Shown here: positions 21,731 to 31,134 of the stretch, piece by piece | Position numbering within the stretch: position 1 is the first letter of the stretch | Layout of the letters: the number at the start of each line of letters is the position of its first letter | Origin: Elephas maximus indicus | Lineage: Eukaryota; Chordata; Mammalia; Proboscidea; Elephantidae | Assembly: GCF_024166365.1 (NCBI RefSeq) | Contig: NC_064825.1 | Coordinates: forward strand, 105,972,480 to 106,036,479 | Reading direction: 5' to 3' | Length of the DNA: 64,000 nt | Made by a program: the position numbers and the translations under genes | The notes under the pieces: generated by a model | Told to the model about the DNA's origin: nothing | The model's database searches: none | Seen by the model: the letters and a program-made list of their open reading frames with translations, nothing else

Positions 21731-22680
21731 AATCATGGAGACTGGAGTCAAACCCAAGTCCACTGAAAAAGAAAAACAAATACTGACTTGCACTCACAAA
21801 ACCTATGTGCAATTGGTCAAATTATTCACACTGAGTGAATCTCAATATCTTTACACTACAGAAAATTGAGTTTAGAAACAGTTATCTGAAGTGCTGTGTT
21901 TTGGGGAACAACAAAAACAAAGGCAGGTGCACAGAGCACAACGGGAATAACATAACAGCTAATATCTTTCCTCCTCCTGTCTGACACACATACCTGCTGG
22001 TAACAAATACCCTTCATGCTATCCGAGTTTTCCCAGGGTGACTACATTTATCATTCATGTCTGAATCAATGTTCCCAGGCTAATTTCCCTGAATAAAATC
22101 CTCTGTCTTACCCACTTAATATCCTACAAAAAGATATTTGTCTTATTCCCCTATGCAAAATGAAATAGTCTCACAATTATCTGTCTAAACTATCTAATAT
22201 GAATTGTATAATAGGAACTTATATGCTTAAAATCATCAAGTGATGGGAGAATGAAGCGATGAAAGGCAGTTGAAAATGTGTGTTAAAAGACAGTTTATGA
22301 TATAGCGGTTGAAAAGCTTGACTGAGAAAATGCAGACAGGTACAATTGGATAGTCAAGGTGTATAATTTATTTAAAGTGAGATTAGATGGCAAAGTTGAG
22401 GGTCTATCTCCAGCCGTCATCAATTGCTCCAGTGTTTGTGCTGAGTCAGGTATAGCTTGATTTATCCTGGGCTGTTCTCCGAAAGTATAGTGAAAGATTT
22501 TACAATAAATGTGAGGGGACTGTTTACTGTGATTTAATAGGGAGATGTGGGGTATACATAAATTGTATCATTCTTAGAGTACCAACAGTTGCAGTGATCA
22601 TAAAATTCAACCTCGATACCTCAATACAATTTAAAGAAGAGACAAAGAGATACAGGAAGGTGAAGGAAACGCTCATGTAA
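21731..22680. other. Upstream region of the intact olfactory receptor gene
   Basis: No repeat could be named. OR genes usually have one or more short non-coding 5' exons several kilobases upstream of the coding exon, which I cannot place from sequence alone. No convincing TATA box or CpG-rich promoter was seen. Confidence 0.4.
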
Positions 22681-22697
22681 ATTTACCTTTTCCATAG
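22681..22697 (+). promoter_or_regulatory. Putative splice acceptor abutting the OR start codon
   Basis: atttaccttttccatag is a pyrimidine-rich tract ending in AG immediately before ATG. OR coding exons are commonly preceded by an acceptor used by 5' UTR introns. Here the acceptor would leave no 5' UTR in the coding exon before this ATG. Confidence 0.5.
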
Positions 22698-23639
22698 ATG
22701 AATCATCAAGAAAAACCTCCAGAAGATAATCTAACTGAGCTGATGGAATTTGTTCTCTTGGGCTTTGCTGACATGCCCCATCTCCAGTGGTTTCTTTTTG
22801 GATTATTTTTAATCATCTATATCATTATCCTGATGAGCAATGGCACCATATTTCTAATAACAAAAAATGACCCCACTCTTCAGAGCCCTATGTATTTTTT
22901 TTTGGCCAATTTTTCCTTCTTGGAAATATGCTATGCATCAACCACTCTCCCCAGAATGCTGATGAATCTTGGGACCCAGAGAAGAAGAATTTCTTTAGTT
23001 GCCTGTGCTACACAGATGTGCTTTGTCCTTATGTTCGGAGTCGCAGAGTGTTTGCTCCTGGCAGTGATGGCTTATGACCGCTACGTGGCAATTTGTAACC
23101 CTCTGAACTATCCTCTAGTCATGAACCACAGAGTCTGCATCCAGTTGGTGACTGGCTCCTGGACCATTGGAATCCCATTTCTTATAGAGTACACGTATCA
23201 GATTTTCTCTCTGTCTTTCTGTGGATCTAACCAAATCAACCACTTCTTCTGTGACGTTTTCCCAATACTTAAGCTGGCTTGTGGGGACACATTTGTGAAT
23301 GAGATGTTGGCCTATACGGTTGCTGTGCTATTTGCCATGGTTCCATTTCTGTTGATACTTGGCTCCTACAGTAAACTCATCTCCATCATCCTGAAGTTCC
23401 CATCAGCCACAAGTCAAGCCAAAGCCTTCTCTACCTGCTCATCTCATCTTATGGTTGTGGTGTTATTCTTTGGATCAGCCATTATCACATACTTAAGGTC
23501 CAACACCAGACACTCAGAGGGAACTGGCAAAATTCTATCTCTTTTCTACACTATCTTAACTCCTATGTTTAATCCCATGATATACACCCTAAGGAACAAG
23601 GATGTCATAATCGCGCTCAGAAAATTGCTATGTAAATAA
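22698..23639 (+). CDS. Intact olfactory receptor, class II, OR10AG-like (313 aa)
   Basis: This is a seven-transmembrane odorant GPCR that couples to Golf/adenylate cyclase III in olfactory sensory cilia. The single uninterrupted coding exon is typical of ORs. Visible features are an N-glycosylation site NLT at 11-13; TM1 about 31-55 with an Asn in LMSNGTIFL; the IC1/TM2 signature LQSPMYFFLANFSFLEICY (61-79); Cys103 at the start of TM3, with EC2 Cys175/185/195; MAYDRYVAIC (124-133); [10 protein letters not shown] (242-251) at IC3/TM6; and PMFNPMIYTLRN (289-300) in TM7. Length fits the family (about 300-320). A second in-frame Met at residue 16 (MEFVLLGF) aligns with the usual OR10 start, so the first 15 residues are uncertain. 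The closest relatives I recall are OR10AG receptors; the two OR pseudogenes in this window are clearly related. Confidence 0.95.
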   Translation: MNHQEKPPEDNLTELMEFVLLGFADMPHLQWFLFGLFLIIYIIILMSNGTIFLITKNDPTLQSPMYFFLANFSFLEICYASTTLPRMLMNLGTQRRRISLVACATQMCFVLMFGVAECLLLAVMAYDRYVAICNPLNYPLVMNHRVCIQLVTGSWTIGIPFLIEYTYQIFSLSFCGSNQINHFFCDVFPILKLACGDTFVNEMLAYTVAVLFAMVPFLLILGSYSKLISIILKFPSATSQAKAFSTCSSHLMVVVLFFGSAIITYLRSNTRHSEGTGKILSLFYTILTPMFNPMIYTLRNKDVIIALRKLLCK

Positions 23640-23735
23640 TTCACTTCATTAAATAATGAGCTAAATGTATAAGAATTGTTTTCTTACATATTTTAAATCA
23701 AATTTCAATAGCTATATACATTTATTTATACCTTG

Positions 23736-24247
23736 TGTTATGGATTGAATTGTGCCCACAAAAATGTGTTTTAACTTGGCTAGGCCATGATTCCTAGTAT
23801 TGTGTGATTGTCCACCGTTTTGTCCTATGAGTCAATATTCTAGAAGGCAAAGGGTTTGATGTGGTGATTTTCCTAAGTGTTGTAAATCTTATATCTATGA
23901 TGTTAACGATACAGAATTAGAGGCAGTTTTTTATGTTAATGAGGTAGGACTCAATCTACAACATTAGGTTTTATCTTCAGTCGATCTGTTTTGGCATAAA
24001 AGAGAAAAGTGACTGGGGAAATTCCCACCACCAAGAATAAAGAACAAGGAGGGGAGTGCATCCCTGGTTCCAGGGTCCCTGCATTGAGAAGCTCCTAAAC
24101 CAGAGGAAGATTGATGACAAGGACCTTCCCCCAGAGCCAACAGAGAAAGAAAGCTTCCACTGGAGCTGTCCCCCTGAATCTGGACTCCTAGCCTCCAGGT
24201 TTTTCTTTGTTAAGCGATACACTTGGGGTATTTCTTTTATAAAAAGG
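23736..24247 (+). mobile_element. Solo LTR, ERVL-MaLR (MLT1/MST)-like
   Basis: It starts tgttatggattgaattgtgc, the typical MaLR LTR 5' end, followed by caaaaatgtgtttt and ggctaggccatgattc. It continues with gagaagctcctaaaccag and a near-terminal cacttggggtatttctttta. Homologous LTRs lie at 46420-46932 and 49396-50460. The flanking taccttg at 23729-23735 and 24248-24254 may be its TSD, although MaLR usually gives 5 bp. The normal 3' end (agcagcac...taagaca) is missing or altered. No coding region is present. Confidence 0.75.
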
Positions 24248-24348
24248 TACCTTGTCTTTCCATGCAGTGAAAATTATTTTCAAATTTAAAATCACTTCTA
24301 ATGTTGTCAAAACTTTCTGCTCAAATTATATAAGTAATATATGTATTC

Positions 24349-24377
24349 AAACCTAACCCACTGCCGTCGAGTCGATT
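24349..24377 (-). repeat. AfroSINE/RTE tail remnant
   Basis: On the minus strand this reads ggaatcgactcgacggcag followed by tgggttagg, the terminal tail shared by AfroSINE and RTE. It directly joins the RTE 5' piece to its right. It is either an extremely truncated SINE or the end of an internally deleted RTE. Confidence 0.6.
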
Positions 24378-25199
24378 CCTTATTAGCAGATAGCAAATCA
24401 ACCCATTAGTAATTCTGTAATTTCATTGTTCCATCAATTTCAGACTGCAGAAGGTGGTAAAAACCTTCAATTTCTTCTTCTTTGGCCTTAGTGGTTGGTG
24501 TATAAATTTGAATAAGAAGTCGTATTAACTGGTTTTCCTTGAAGACCTATGGATATTATCCTATCACTGACAGAATTGTACTTCAGGATAGCTCTTGAAA
24601 TGTTCTTTTTGAAGATGAATGCAACACTATTCCTCTTCAACTTGTCATTCCTGGAATAGTAGACTATATAATTTTCCAATTCAAAATGGCCAATATCAGT
24701 CCATTTCAGCTCACTAATGCCGAGGATATCAATGTATATACATCCCATTTCATTTTTGACGACTTCCAATTTTCCTAGATTCATACTTCATACGTTCCAC
24801 ATTCCAATTATTAATGGATTCTTGCAGCTGTTTCTTCTCATTTTTGTTCGTGCCATAGCTGCAAACGGAGGTCCCAAAAGCTTGACTCCATTCACATCAT
24901 TAAGGTCGACTCACTTTGAGGAGGCAGTCATATTTTGAGTGCCTTCCAACCTGAGGGGCTTGTCTTCTGGCACTATATCAAGCAATGTCCTGCTGTTATT
25001 CGTAAGGTTTTCACTGGCTAAATATTTTCAGAAGTAGTCTTCCCTGTCCTTCTTCCTAGTCTGTCTTAGTCTGGAAGCTCAGCTGAAACCCATCCGCCAT
25101 GCGTGACCCTGCTGGTATTTTAATGCTGGTGGCATAGCTTCCAGCATCACAGTGACATGCAAGCCCACACAGTATGACAAACTGGCAGACATGTGTTGG
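24378..25199 (-). mobile_element. RTE (BovB-type LINE) 5' fragment
   Basis: Homologous and inverted relative to the first ~900 bp of the RTE at 31135-34326. The 5' end at the right reads, inverted, from gtttgtcatactgtgtggg through ctgagcttccagactaagac. Translation on the minus strand gives the endonuclease N-terminus: NLGKLEVVKNEMGCIYIDIL, then GISELKWTDIGHFELENYIV and SVSDRIISIGLQGKPVNTTS. It breaks soon after, near the IYTPT motif. RT and the 3' end are absent. Confidence 0.8.
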
Positions 25200-25376
25200 C
25201 AGGGAAATTATAGTACTGGAAATGGAATAAACAATGTAATTAAATGGAACGTTGATGTATTATTGTGATAAATGTAGCTAATGTCACTAACAATTTGTGT
25301 GGAAATTGTCAAACTGGAACCTAACTTGCTATGTAAACTTTTACCAAAAACTCAATAAAATATTATTTAAAAAAAA
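25200..25376 (+). repeat. Probable old LINE-1 3' end
   Basis: The segment ends ccaaaaactcaataaaatatt followed by an A-rich run and resembles L1MA/L1MB-type 3' ends (taatgtcac..., aaattgt..., gtaaacttt...). It abuts the 5' end of the inverted RTE copy. Family assignment is uncertain. Confidence 0.4.
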
Positions 25377-26290
25377 TGTATATTGCAAATTAATGGAAAA
25401 AAATCTTAAAAAAAAATATGTAATTCTAAGGCAAATGGATTCATAGAACATCACCACCCATCAATTACCAACCATGTCCTGGTCACACTAACCCCATCCC
25501 AACAACAATCCCAAGTTTGACTTTTATTATAATCATGCACTTATTTTTCTATGTATATTTCCCTATGTAACTATGCCTATGAAAAAAAACAAATCAATAT
25601 TCCCTCTGCAAACTTTATGTAAAACAAGTCATGTGGTTTGTGTTCTGTGCGTTTTAATTTCATCAATGAACATTGTATTTTATAAATCATTCATATTATT
25701 GCACATGCTTACAGTTTGTTCAGTTTTGTTCCTATCATTTCAGATATAAATATTCAGTTTTGAAAAATTCATTCTACTATGGTGAACATTTGGGACGTTT
25801 CCATTTTGGGACTTGTGTACTTTTGCTTTGCACATAAGAACTCATTAGAATGGGGTTTCTACCTAAAAGTATCAGGCATTTATTTAGCTCTCAAATAATT
25901 TTTCAGAGCAGATATATCAATTTATACTTGTAATAGCAACATTTGTAAGTACCAATGTGATGTTCCACTTCATGACCAGAACTCATTATTGTCATCCTTT
26001 ATAATTTTTACCCATTAGCTTGATGTAGGATGTCATTGTAGTTTCAATTTGAACAGTTATTGATATTGAGGTAGGACGTATTTTAATATGTTTATGGATT
26101 TTTCTCTTTCAAAGTGCATTCAAGTGTCAATTGATCAATTTTCTTTTAAATTATTTGTCTTTATTATTATCTATTTGACCTTTTCTTTTATATTAGGGAC
26201 ATAATCTCTTTGTCAGTTGTATATCCTAAAACTATTTTCACATTCATTAGCTTTACTTTTCACTCTCTAAATGTGCTGTAATAAATAGCT
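25377..26290 (-). repeat. Old LINE-1 (L1M-type) 3' fragment, mostly inverted
   Basis: Stretches such as ttcattctactatggtgaac, ctctttgtcagttgtatat and the bacteria-like AT-rich spacing match the antisense 3' end of ORF2/3' UTR of ancient mammalian L1s. It is too diverged to translate. Boundaries are approximate; 25377-25600 is weakest. Confidence 0.5.
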
Positions 26291-26702
26291 ATCTAAATTT
26301 AAATTTAGGCGTATGAATCAATTCGAAGAAACAAACCAAAATGTTTATGAATGAGTAGACTTAAAACCAAATCACATATAGTTTCCAACATTTAGACCAA
26401 AGAAAGCACTTCCATTTCTGGTTAAGTTTCAGCGGCTCACAGAAAGCCAATGTTTCTGCTTCAGCCACTAGAAAAACCTGGATACGTTTTTTAAAAATTA
26501 TTTTAGGAGGCATCCTATAGATGTGAAAGAAAAAAAGGCTGATGAGAATATTATAATGAAAACTCAAAGTCAGAGAAAGACAAACCATTTACAATTCTTA
26601 TTTAATTGGCTTACAATCTTTTGCAATTACAAACAATGCTGTATACAGATTAATTGCATAATTTCATATGTGTGCAAGTTCTTTTGGTTCAAAGACTAAA
26701 TA
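26291..26702. other. Unassigned DNA
   Basis: No gene and no nameable repeat. Confidence 0.45.
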
Positions 26703-26880
26703 AAACAAAAAACCACTGATGTCAAATAGATTCCAAATCATGGACACCCCACGTGTTAAAGAATAGAACTTCTCTATAGGGCTTTCTTGCTTGTACTCTT
26801 AACAGAAGCAGATCGCCAGACCTTTCTTCTGCTGTGTTGACACTGTGCTCAAACCACCAACCTGTAGGTTAGTACCCAAA
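26703..26880 (-). repeat. Old AfroSINE
   Basis: A diverged inverted copy: actgatgtcaaatagattcc at the tail, ctatagggctttcttgc, a central acagaagcagatcgccagac, and a head at the right near ctgtaggttagtacc. Confidence 0.65.
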
Positions 26881-26884
26881 ACAA

Positions 26885-27600
26885 CTGAGTGTGATTAGGT
26901 TATGCCTGGAGTTAATCTTTTTGTGTCTCTTCTGATTGGGATTTGTGTAGCTTCCTATAGTTTCAGGCTTGATTCTCTGTTTGGATTTGGGAAACTCTCT
27001 CTGATTATCTCTTGGAAGATCATTTCTATGTTTCTGTTGTTTCATGGCGTTCTGGGATTCCAATAATTCTAATGTTAGATTTCTTTATGGAACGGCATAT
27101 TCCTTTTGGGTTTTTTTTTTTTTTTGCTTTTCTTTTGTTTCCCTTCAGACTTGATAAGTTCAGTCATTTTGTCTTCTCATTTTTTCCATCTTCTGTCTGT
27201 TCAATTCTATTGTTGAGTGTTTCTCTTGCTTTTTTCTAAATCAGTTGCTTTATTCTCCAGTTCCAATGGCTCTCTTTGTTTCATTTTTTGGATGTTTTGA
27301 TTTCATCGTTGAATCTTACTTTGTTCCTCCATTTGTTTCCTGATCTCTGCTAGTTTGTATTCTGTATGCTTTTATGTTTCTTTAAACATATTTAGCACTA
27401 TCATCTGAAAATTATTAATTCTTTGCATTAAGCTGAACTCCATAGGGGAAATTTCCTCTTCTTCATGTTTTGCTTTGGATTGGTTTTTCTTATATTGTGA
27501 TTTTTGTGTGTTTTACTATTTTCTGTTTAACTTGAGCCTTTTGTTATTATTTTTTTATGTTAAATTTGGTATTCTGGTTTTCATGATAAAGTTTTCCGAT
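26885..27600 (-). repeat. Possible ancient L1M/HAL1-like fragment, inverted
   Basis: The T-rich sequence (tcagtcattttgtcttctca, tccagttccaatggctctct, gtttcctgatctctgctag) has the texture and phrases of the antisense 5'/ORF1 portion of very old L1 elements. No readable protein remains. Confidence 0.4.
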
Positions 27601-27601
27601 T

Positions 27602-27805
27602 GGGTGCCCTGGTGGTGAAGTAGCCAGGCTGACAATTGAAAGGTTGGCACCTCCATCCACAAGCCACTTTGTGAGAGAAACATGGAGAATTGTACCTCCA
27701 CAAAGACTCACAGCACTGAAAACCACTTAGGGAAGCTCCACTCTACCCCACAGTGTTGCTGTGAGTTAGATTCAATCCAGCAGCAGTGAACTTGGGGTCT
27801 TCTCC
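27602..27805 (+). repeat. Old AfroSINE
   Basis: gggtgccctggtggtgaagt is the head, tccacaaagactcacagc and ctccactctaccccacagt are in the body, and gttgctgtgagttagattca is the tail. It is strongly diverged from the others. Confidence 0.7.
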
Positions 27806-28099
27806 TCCAAACCACTAGAAGGTACTCATCCTTACTTTTTTTCAGTGCTTATTCAGTTCTGGATGATTGTTTTTGGAAGTCGTTATGCATACACGAGAGA
27901 GGGAGGGTTAGCTGGTCTCAGACACTGACGTAAATAGTGGGCCTCAACTTCCCTGTGGCAAAGTTGGGGGCTCTCTATGTCTTTCCATCATGGGTGTCCC
28001 TGTACAGGCTCTCCCACAGTGTCCCACTGTGGGCAGGGAACCGACTGTTTCCCTCTGTGTTGCCTGTCAGTCTGAAGTATTTCCCTTGCCATGTTGCCC

Positions 28100-28284
28100 A
28101 TTCAGTCCCTCCTGGTCCTAGTGCCCATCTGTCTCAGACCTCGCCACACTCAACCCCCTATTACCTCCCTTATAATATAGTCTATTTCTCTTTTACTTGT
28201 TTCTCCTCTAACCACACCAGTCTCTTTGCTATTTTTCACACAGGCACCCTCTGATCTCAGGGCCTTTGCTCCCTGTCTTAGATT
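28100..28284 (+). repeat. LINE-2 (L2) fragment
   Basis: cacaccagtctctttgct and ctgatctcagggcctttgct match the characteristic L2 3' region. It is short and ancient. Confidence 0.5.
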
Positions 28285-28515
28285 CTGCCAACAACCTCAA
28301 GGAGCATGGAATCAGATAGTCTCCCCAAAAGTCCCCAGACAAGAAACTGGCCCAGCAGACACCTTGATTTCAGCCTTTGAGACTGTAAGCAGAGAAACCA
28401 TTCATGACTTACGGGACTTCTGACCTACAGAGCTCTGAGACAGTAAATTTATGCTGTTTTAAGCTACAAAGTATATTGGCTGTTTATCATAGAGCATTAG
28501 AAAATTAATGCAGTG
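28285..28515 (+). repeat. MLT1-type LTR 3' fragment
   Basis: Phrases gacaccttgatttcagcctt, acttctgacctacagagctc, gctgttttaagctacaaagt and the final agaaaattaatgca are typical of the 3' half of MLT1/MaLR LTRs. Confidence 0.65.
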
Positions 28516-28619
28516 GCTTAACAGGTTATTGAATATAGTAATTACCAATGTGGAAATAGAGTTGATATACACCTGTTTTGGAAAAATTCTATCTTTACCT
28601 CTGGATGCCTAGTTTTTTC

Positions 28620-29250
28620 ACTCTTGGCTAAGATAAGGCCAATATGTAACTGAAAGCAGGTTCTTACCCTGCCCAACTGAAATAAAATGGATGCCACCAT
28701 TTGCAAGGGAAACCGAAAGTGGGAATTTATTGTTTGTGCAAATAAGGAGCAATATGGGGCCTAGCATCCTAAAGACCACAGGCTTCCCACCTCAGGGGAG
28801 CTGGGATTTTTATGTCCCAGAGTCCCCAGGGGGCAGGGATAGTCTCCTCAAATCCCAAACCCCGAGCCCTCCCACGCTCAGATTTGGAAATCCAGATGCT
28901 GAGTCATGTTGCAAAGGAAGTCTACATTTTGGGACATTTCTTCTGAAATAGGGCTCCCGTGCTGCAGTGTGCCAGAGAATATCTTCCCCTCCTGTGATGC
29001 TCAAGTCCGGGGTCAGGTTGAAGACACAGTTCTTTAGGTCCTGCACGTGTGCAAAGATTCTGGTTAGGGCATGTGCAGGGTTCTGGCGCCAAATTCAAAC
29101 TGCAGTGTGGTCGAGCCAAACCGAGGTTAGAGACCACAGCTTGGTGGACTCTGAGCTAACAGAAGGGGCGGCGGGGGGGGGGGAACCTCGGAGGAGCCGG
29201 GGGAAGCCTTGGCGGAGGCTTCAAATGGATTTTAGGATATGCTGTTTAAG
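28620..29250 (-). mobile_element. Possible retroviral-type LTR, unclassified
   Basis: Read on the minus strand, the segment has a TATA-like ataaaaatccca (28805-28816), then about 80 bp downstream a cacaaacaataaattccca polyadenylation-signal region (about 28721-28739), followed by a U5-like tail. It is GC-richer than its surroundings. A tggcgcca palindrome near 29083-29090 resembles the start of a lysine-tRNA primer site but lies at the wrong end for a minus-strand LTR. A long G-run lies at 29170-29183. No family is recognised and there is no coding region. Confidence 0.35.
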
Positions 29251-29289
29251 GTCTGAAATACCCTGAGTTTTCTTTACTGATGATTTTCA

Positions 29290-30345
29290 AGTTTGCTAAC
29301 TGGTTTGACAAACTTCACTTGATTGAATGACCAAGAGAAGTCCTAACGCCAATCCCAACTTGAGTTGCTCTATGAACATCAAGAGAAGCAAAGATTCCAT
29401 ATACAGATTTTACAGTCTCAAGCCAGAGTGCAACTTTGTGTATGCAAAGAAAGGACCCTAGGGAGTTCTCTTTGCTGAATATGTCTCAGACCCCCAATGC
29501 TTTCTTTTATTATTTTTTTTCTCACTGCGCATTATCTTTTGCCTTTAAATAAAAGCTTTATGTGGGTTCTGGTGAATACGTTCTAATAATCAAAATGGAG
29601 GAAACAATACAACTGTGTTCATTTTCTTACAAGTTTAATAATAAAATTTTTATGGATGGGAAATTTTGATCCATGATTTGGCAATATTCAAAGCTTCCTA
29701 TTTTCTTTGTTAGATTTATATGGCAAGATCTTTAAAAATTTAACATAGCAATTGTATTGTCACTGTTAGAATATACTTATATTCTTTTATTTAAGATTTA
29801 TTAAATGCTTATTTTCCAACATTTTGTGTTTTTTTAAGTATTTACACTTTTGCTAATTTATTGTCACTTTGTTGTTTTTGGAATTTATGGAAAATAGACA
29901 GCACATGAACAATATTTTATAATTTTTTTTTGGTACTGGAAAAGAGGTATATGCCCAGTTCCTAAGTATACCACTTACATGATCTCTGAAAATCTTAAAA
30001 TTATTTTTAAAGTTTTTATCTTCTCAATTTCTCAAGTACTGACAAATCATATTAGTATTTATAAATACTTTATTTAAATTTTCAATTTATATTTTATAAA
30101 TTTTCAATTTATATTATTATCTTTTTATTTGCCAAATACTGATAAATCCTTTATTAATTCAATATTTGTTGATATTTTTTGCTTTAAAGATTGTCTGTTT
30201 TTCATCATTCAAGCTCATAGTCATTTATTTTTAACTATGTTCATTCTTTTAATCTCAAATTTATCCATCTCTGGATTTATTGTTATATGCCTTTTAGTTA
30301 TTTTTCAAAGAATAACCATAGATATTATGTATTTTGGTTCTTTTT
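29290..30345. other. Unassigned AT-rich DNA
   Basis: No gene or nameable repeat. A ~20-bp local duplication of tttatattttataaattttc-like sequence is seen around 30070-30115. Confidence 0.5.
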
Positions 30346-30424
30346 AGGTGATTAACACACACACCATACACACAGATACACACACGCATACATACATACA
30401 CACACACATCCATACACACACACT
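30346..30424. repeat. (CA)n/(CATA)n microsatellite
   Basis: Imperfect runs of CA interspersed with CATA and ACAGATA units. Likely length-polymorphic. Confidence 0.9.
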
Positions 30425-30794
30425 TCTGTGTCACAAAGCATACACCCTGCCTGATATTGAAATTTTCTCTGTAGATGCTAGATTCTTAAGGCATTTAGTA
30501 GCAAAAGGAAATGAAGAAATTGAAATATTTTCTTTGTTTTTTCTTATGTAATTTTCAGAATGAATATTGATTATTGCTTCCTGTGATATATCAATTACCT
30601 TCTTGTTGTAGTAAATTCAGTCTATACAGAATAATATAAAAAAATAAAGCAAAAATCCTTGGAAATTCACTGTAAGGAAGCCAATAATCCCTTCTAATCT
30701 ACACCCACCCAAAAAGTGCTCATATACATACTCATATAACCCGCTACTGACATCACATAAGAATACGTGAATGGAAATTTGGGGTGTCAACTTT
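30425..30794. other. Unassigned DNA
   Basis: No feature recognised between the microsatellite and the next SINE. Confidence 0.45.
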
Positions 30795-31002
30795 TATTAT
30801 AGAGAGAACTGATGGTGCAGTGGTTAAATATTAGGCTGCTATCCAAGAGGATAGTGGTACAACCCAGCAGCAGCTCCACAGGAAAAAGATGTGGCAGTCT
30901 GCTTCCATATATATTACAGCCTTAGAAACTCTTGGGGCAGTTCTACTGTGTCCTACAGTGTCACTATGAGTCAAAATTCACTCATTGTCAGAGGGTTTAT
31001 CT
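30795..31002 (+). repeat. AfroSINE, full-length type
   Basis: The head is actgatggtgcagtggttaa, the body ggcagtctgcttccatatat and gggcagttctactgtgtcct, the tail cactatgagtcaaaattcac. Diverged but complete. Confidence 0.82.
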
Positions 31003-31121
31003 TTCATCCTTTTACTAAAATGGGGTAATATTTTATAAATAGATTTTAATTTCTTCTACATGTCAGGACATACTTGGAACCTGTTCATGGATGTTCTAAA
31101 ATCTTCTTTAATGGGTTATAC

Positions 31122-31134
31122 AGTTTTATGGTAT
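31122..31134 (+). repeat. Left TSD of the complete-length RTE
   Basis: agttttatggtat is perfectly repeated at 34327-34339 and gives the exact limits of the RTE insertion. Confidence 0.88.

Noticed and set aside
29083-29105. Lysine-tRNA primer binding site (tggcgcca...)
   Set aside because: Only about eight bases match and it sits at the wrong end for the minus-strand LTR suggested nearby. No adjacent retroviral coding sequence.
28966-29266. A 99-codon plus-strand frame as a small gene
   Set aside because: No start context, domain or splice sites support it, and it overlaps competing frames on the other strand in a likely LTR.
30346-30551. A 67-codon frame with THTHTH-type repeats
   Set aside because: It is a translation of the CA/CATA microsatellite, not a protein.
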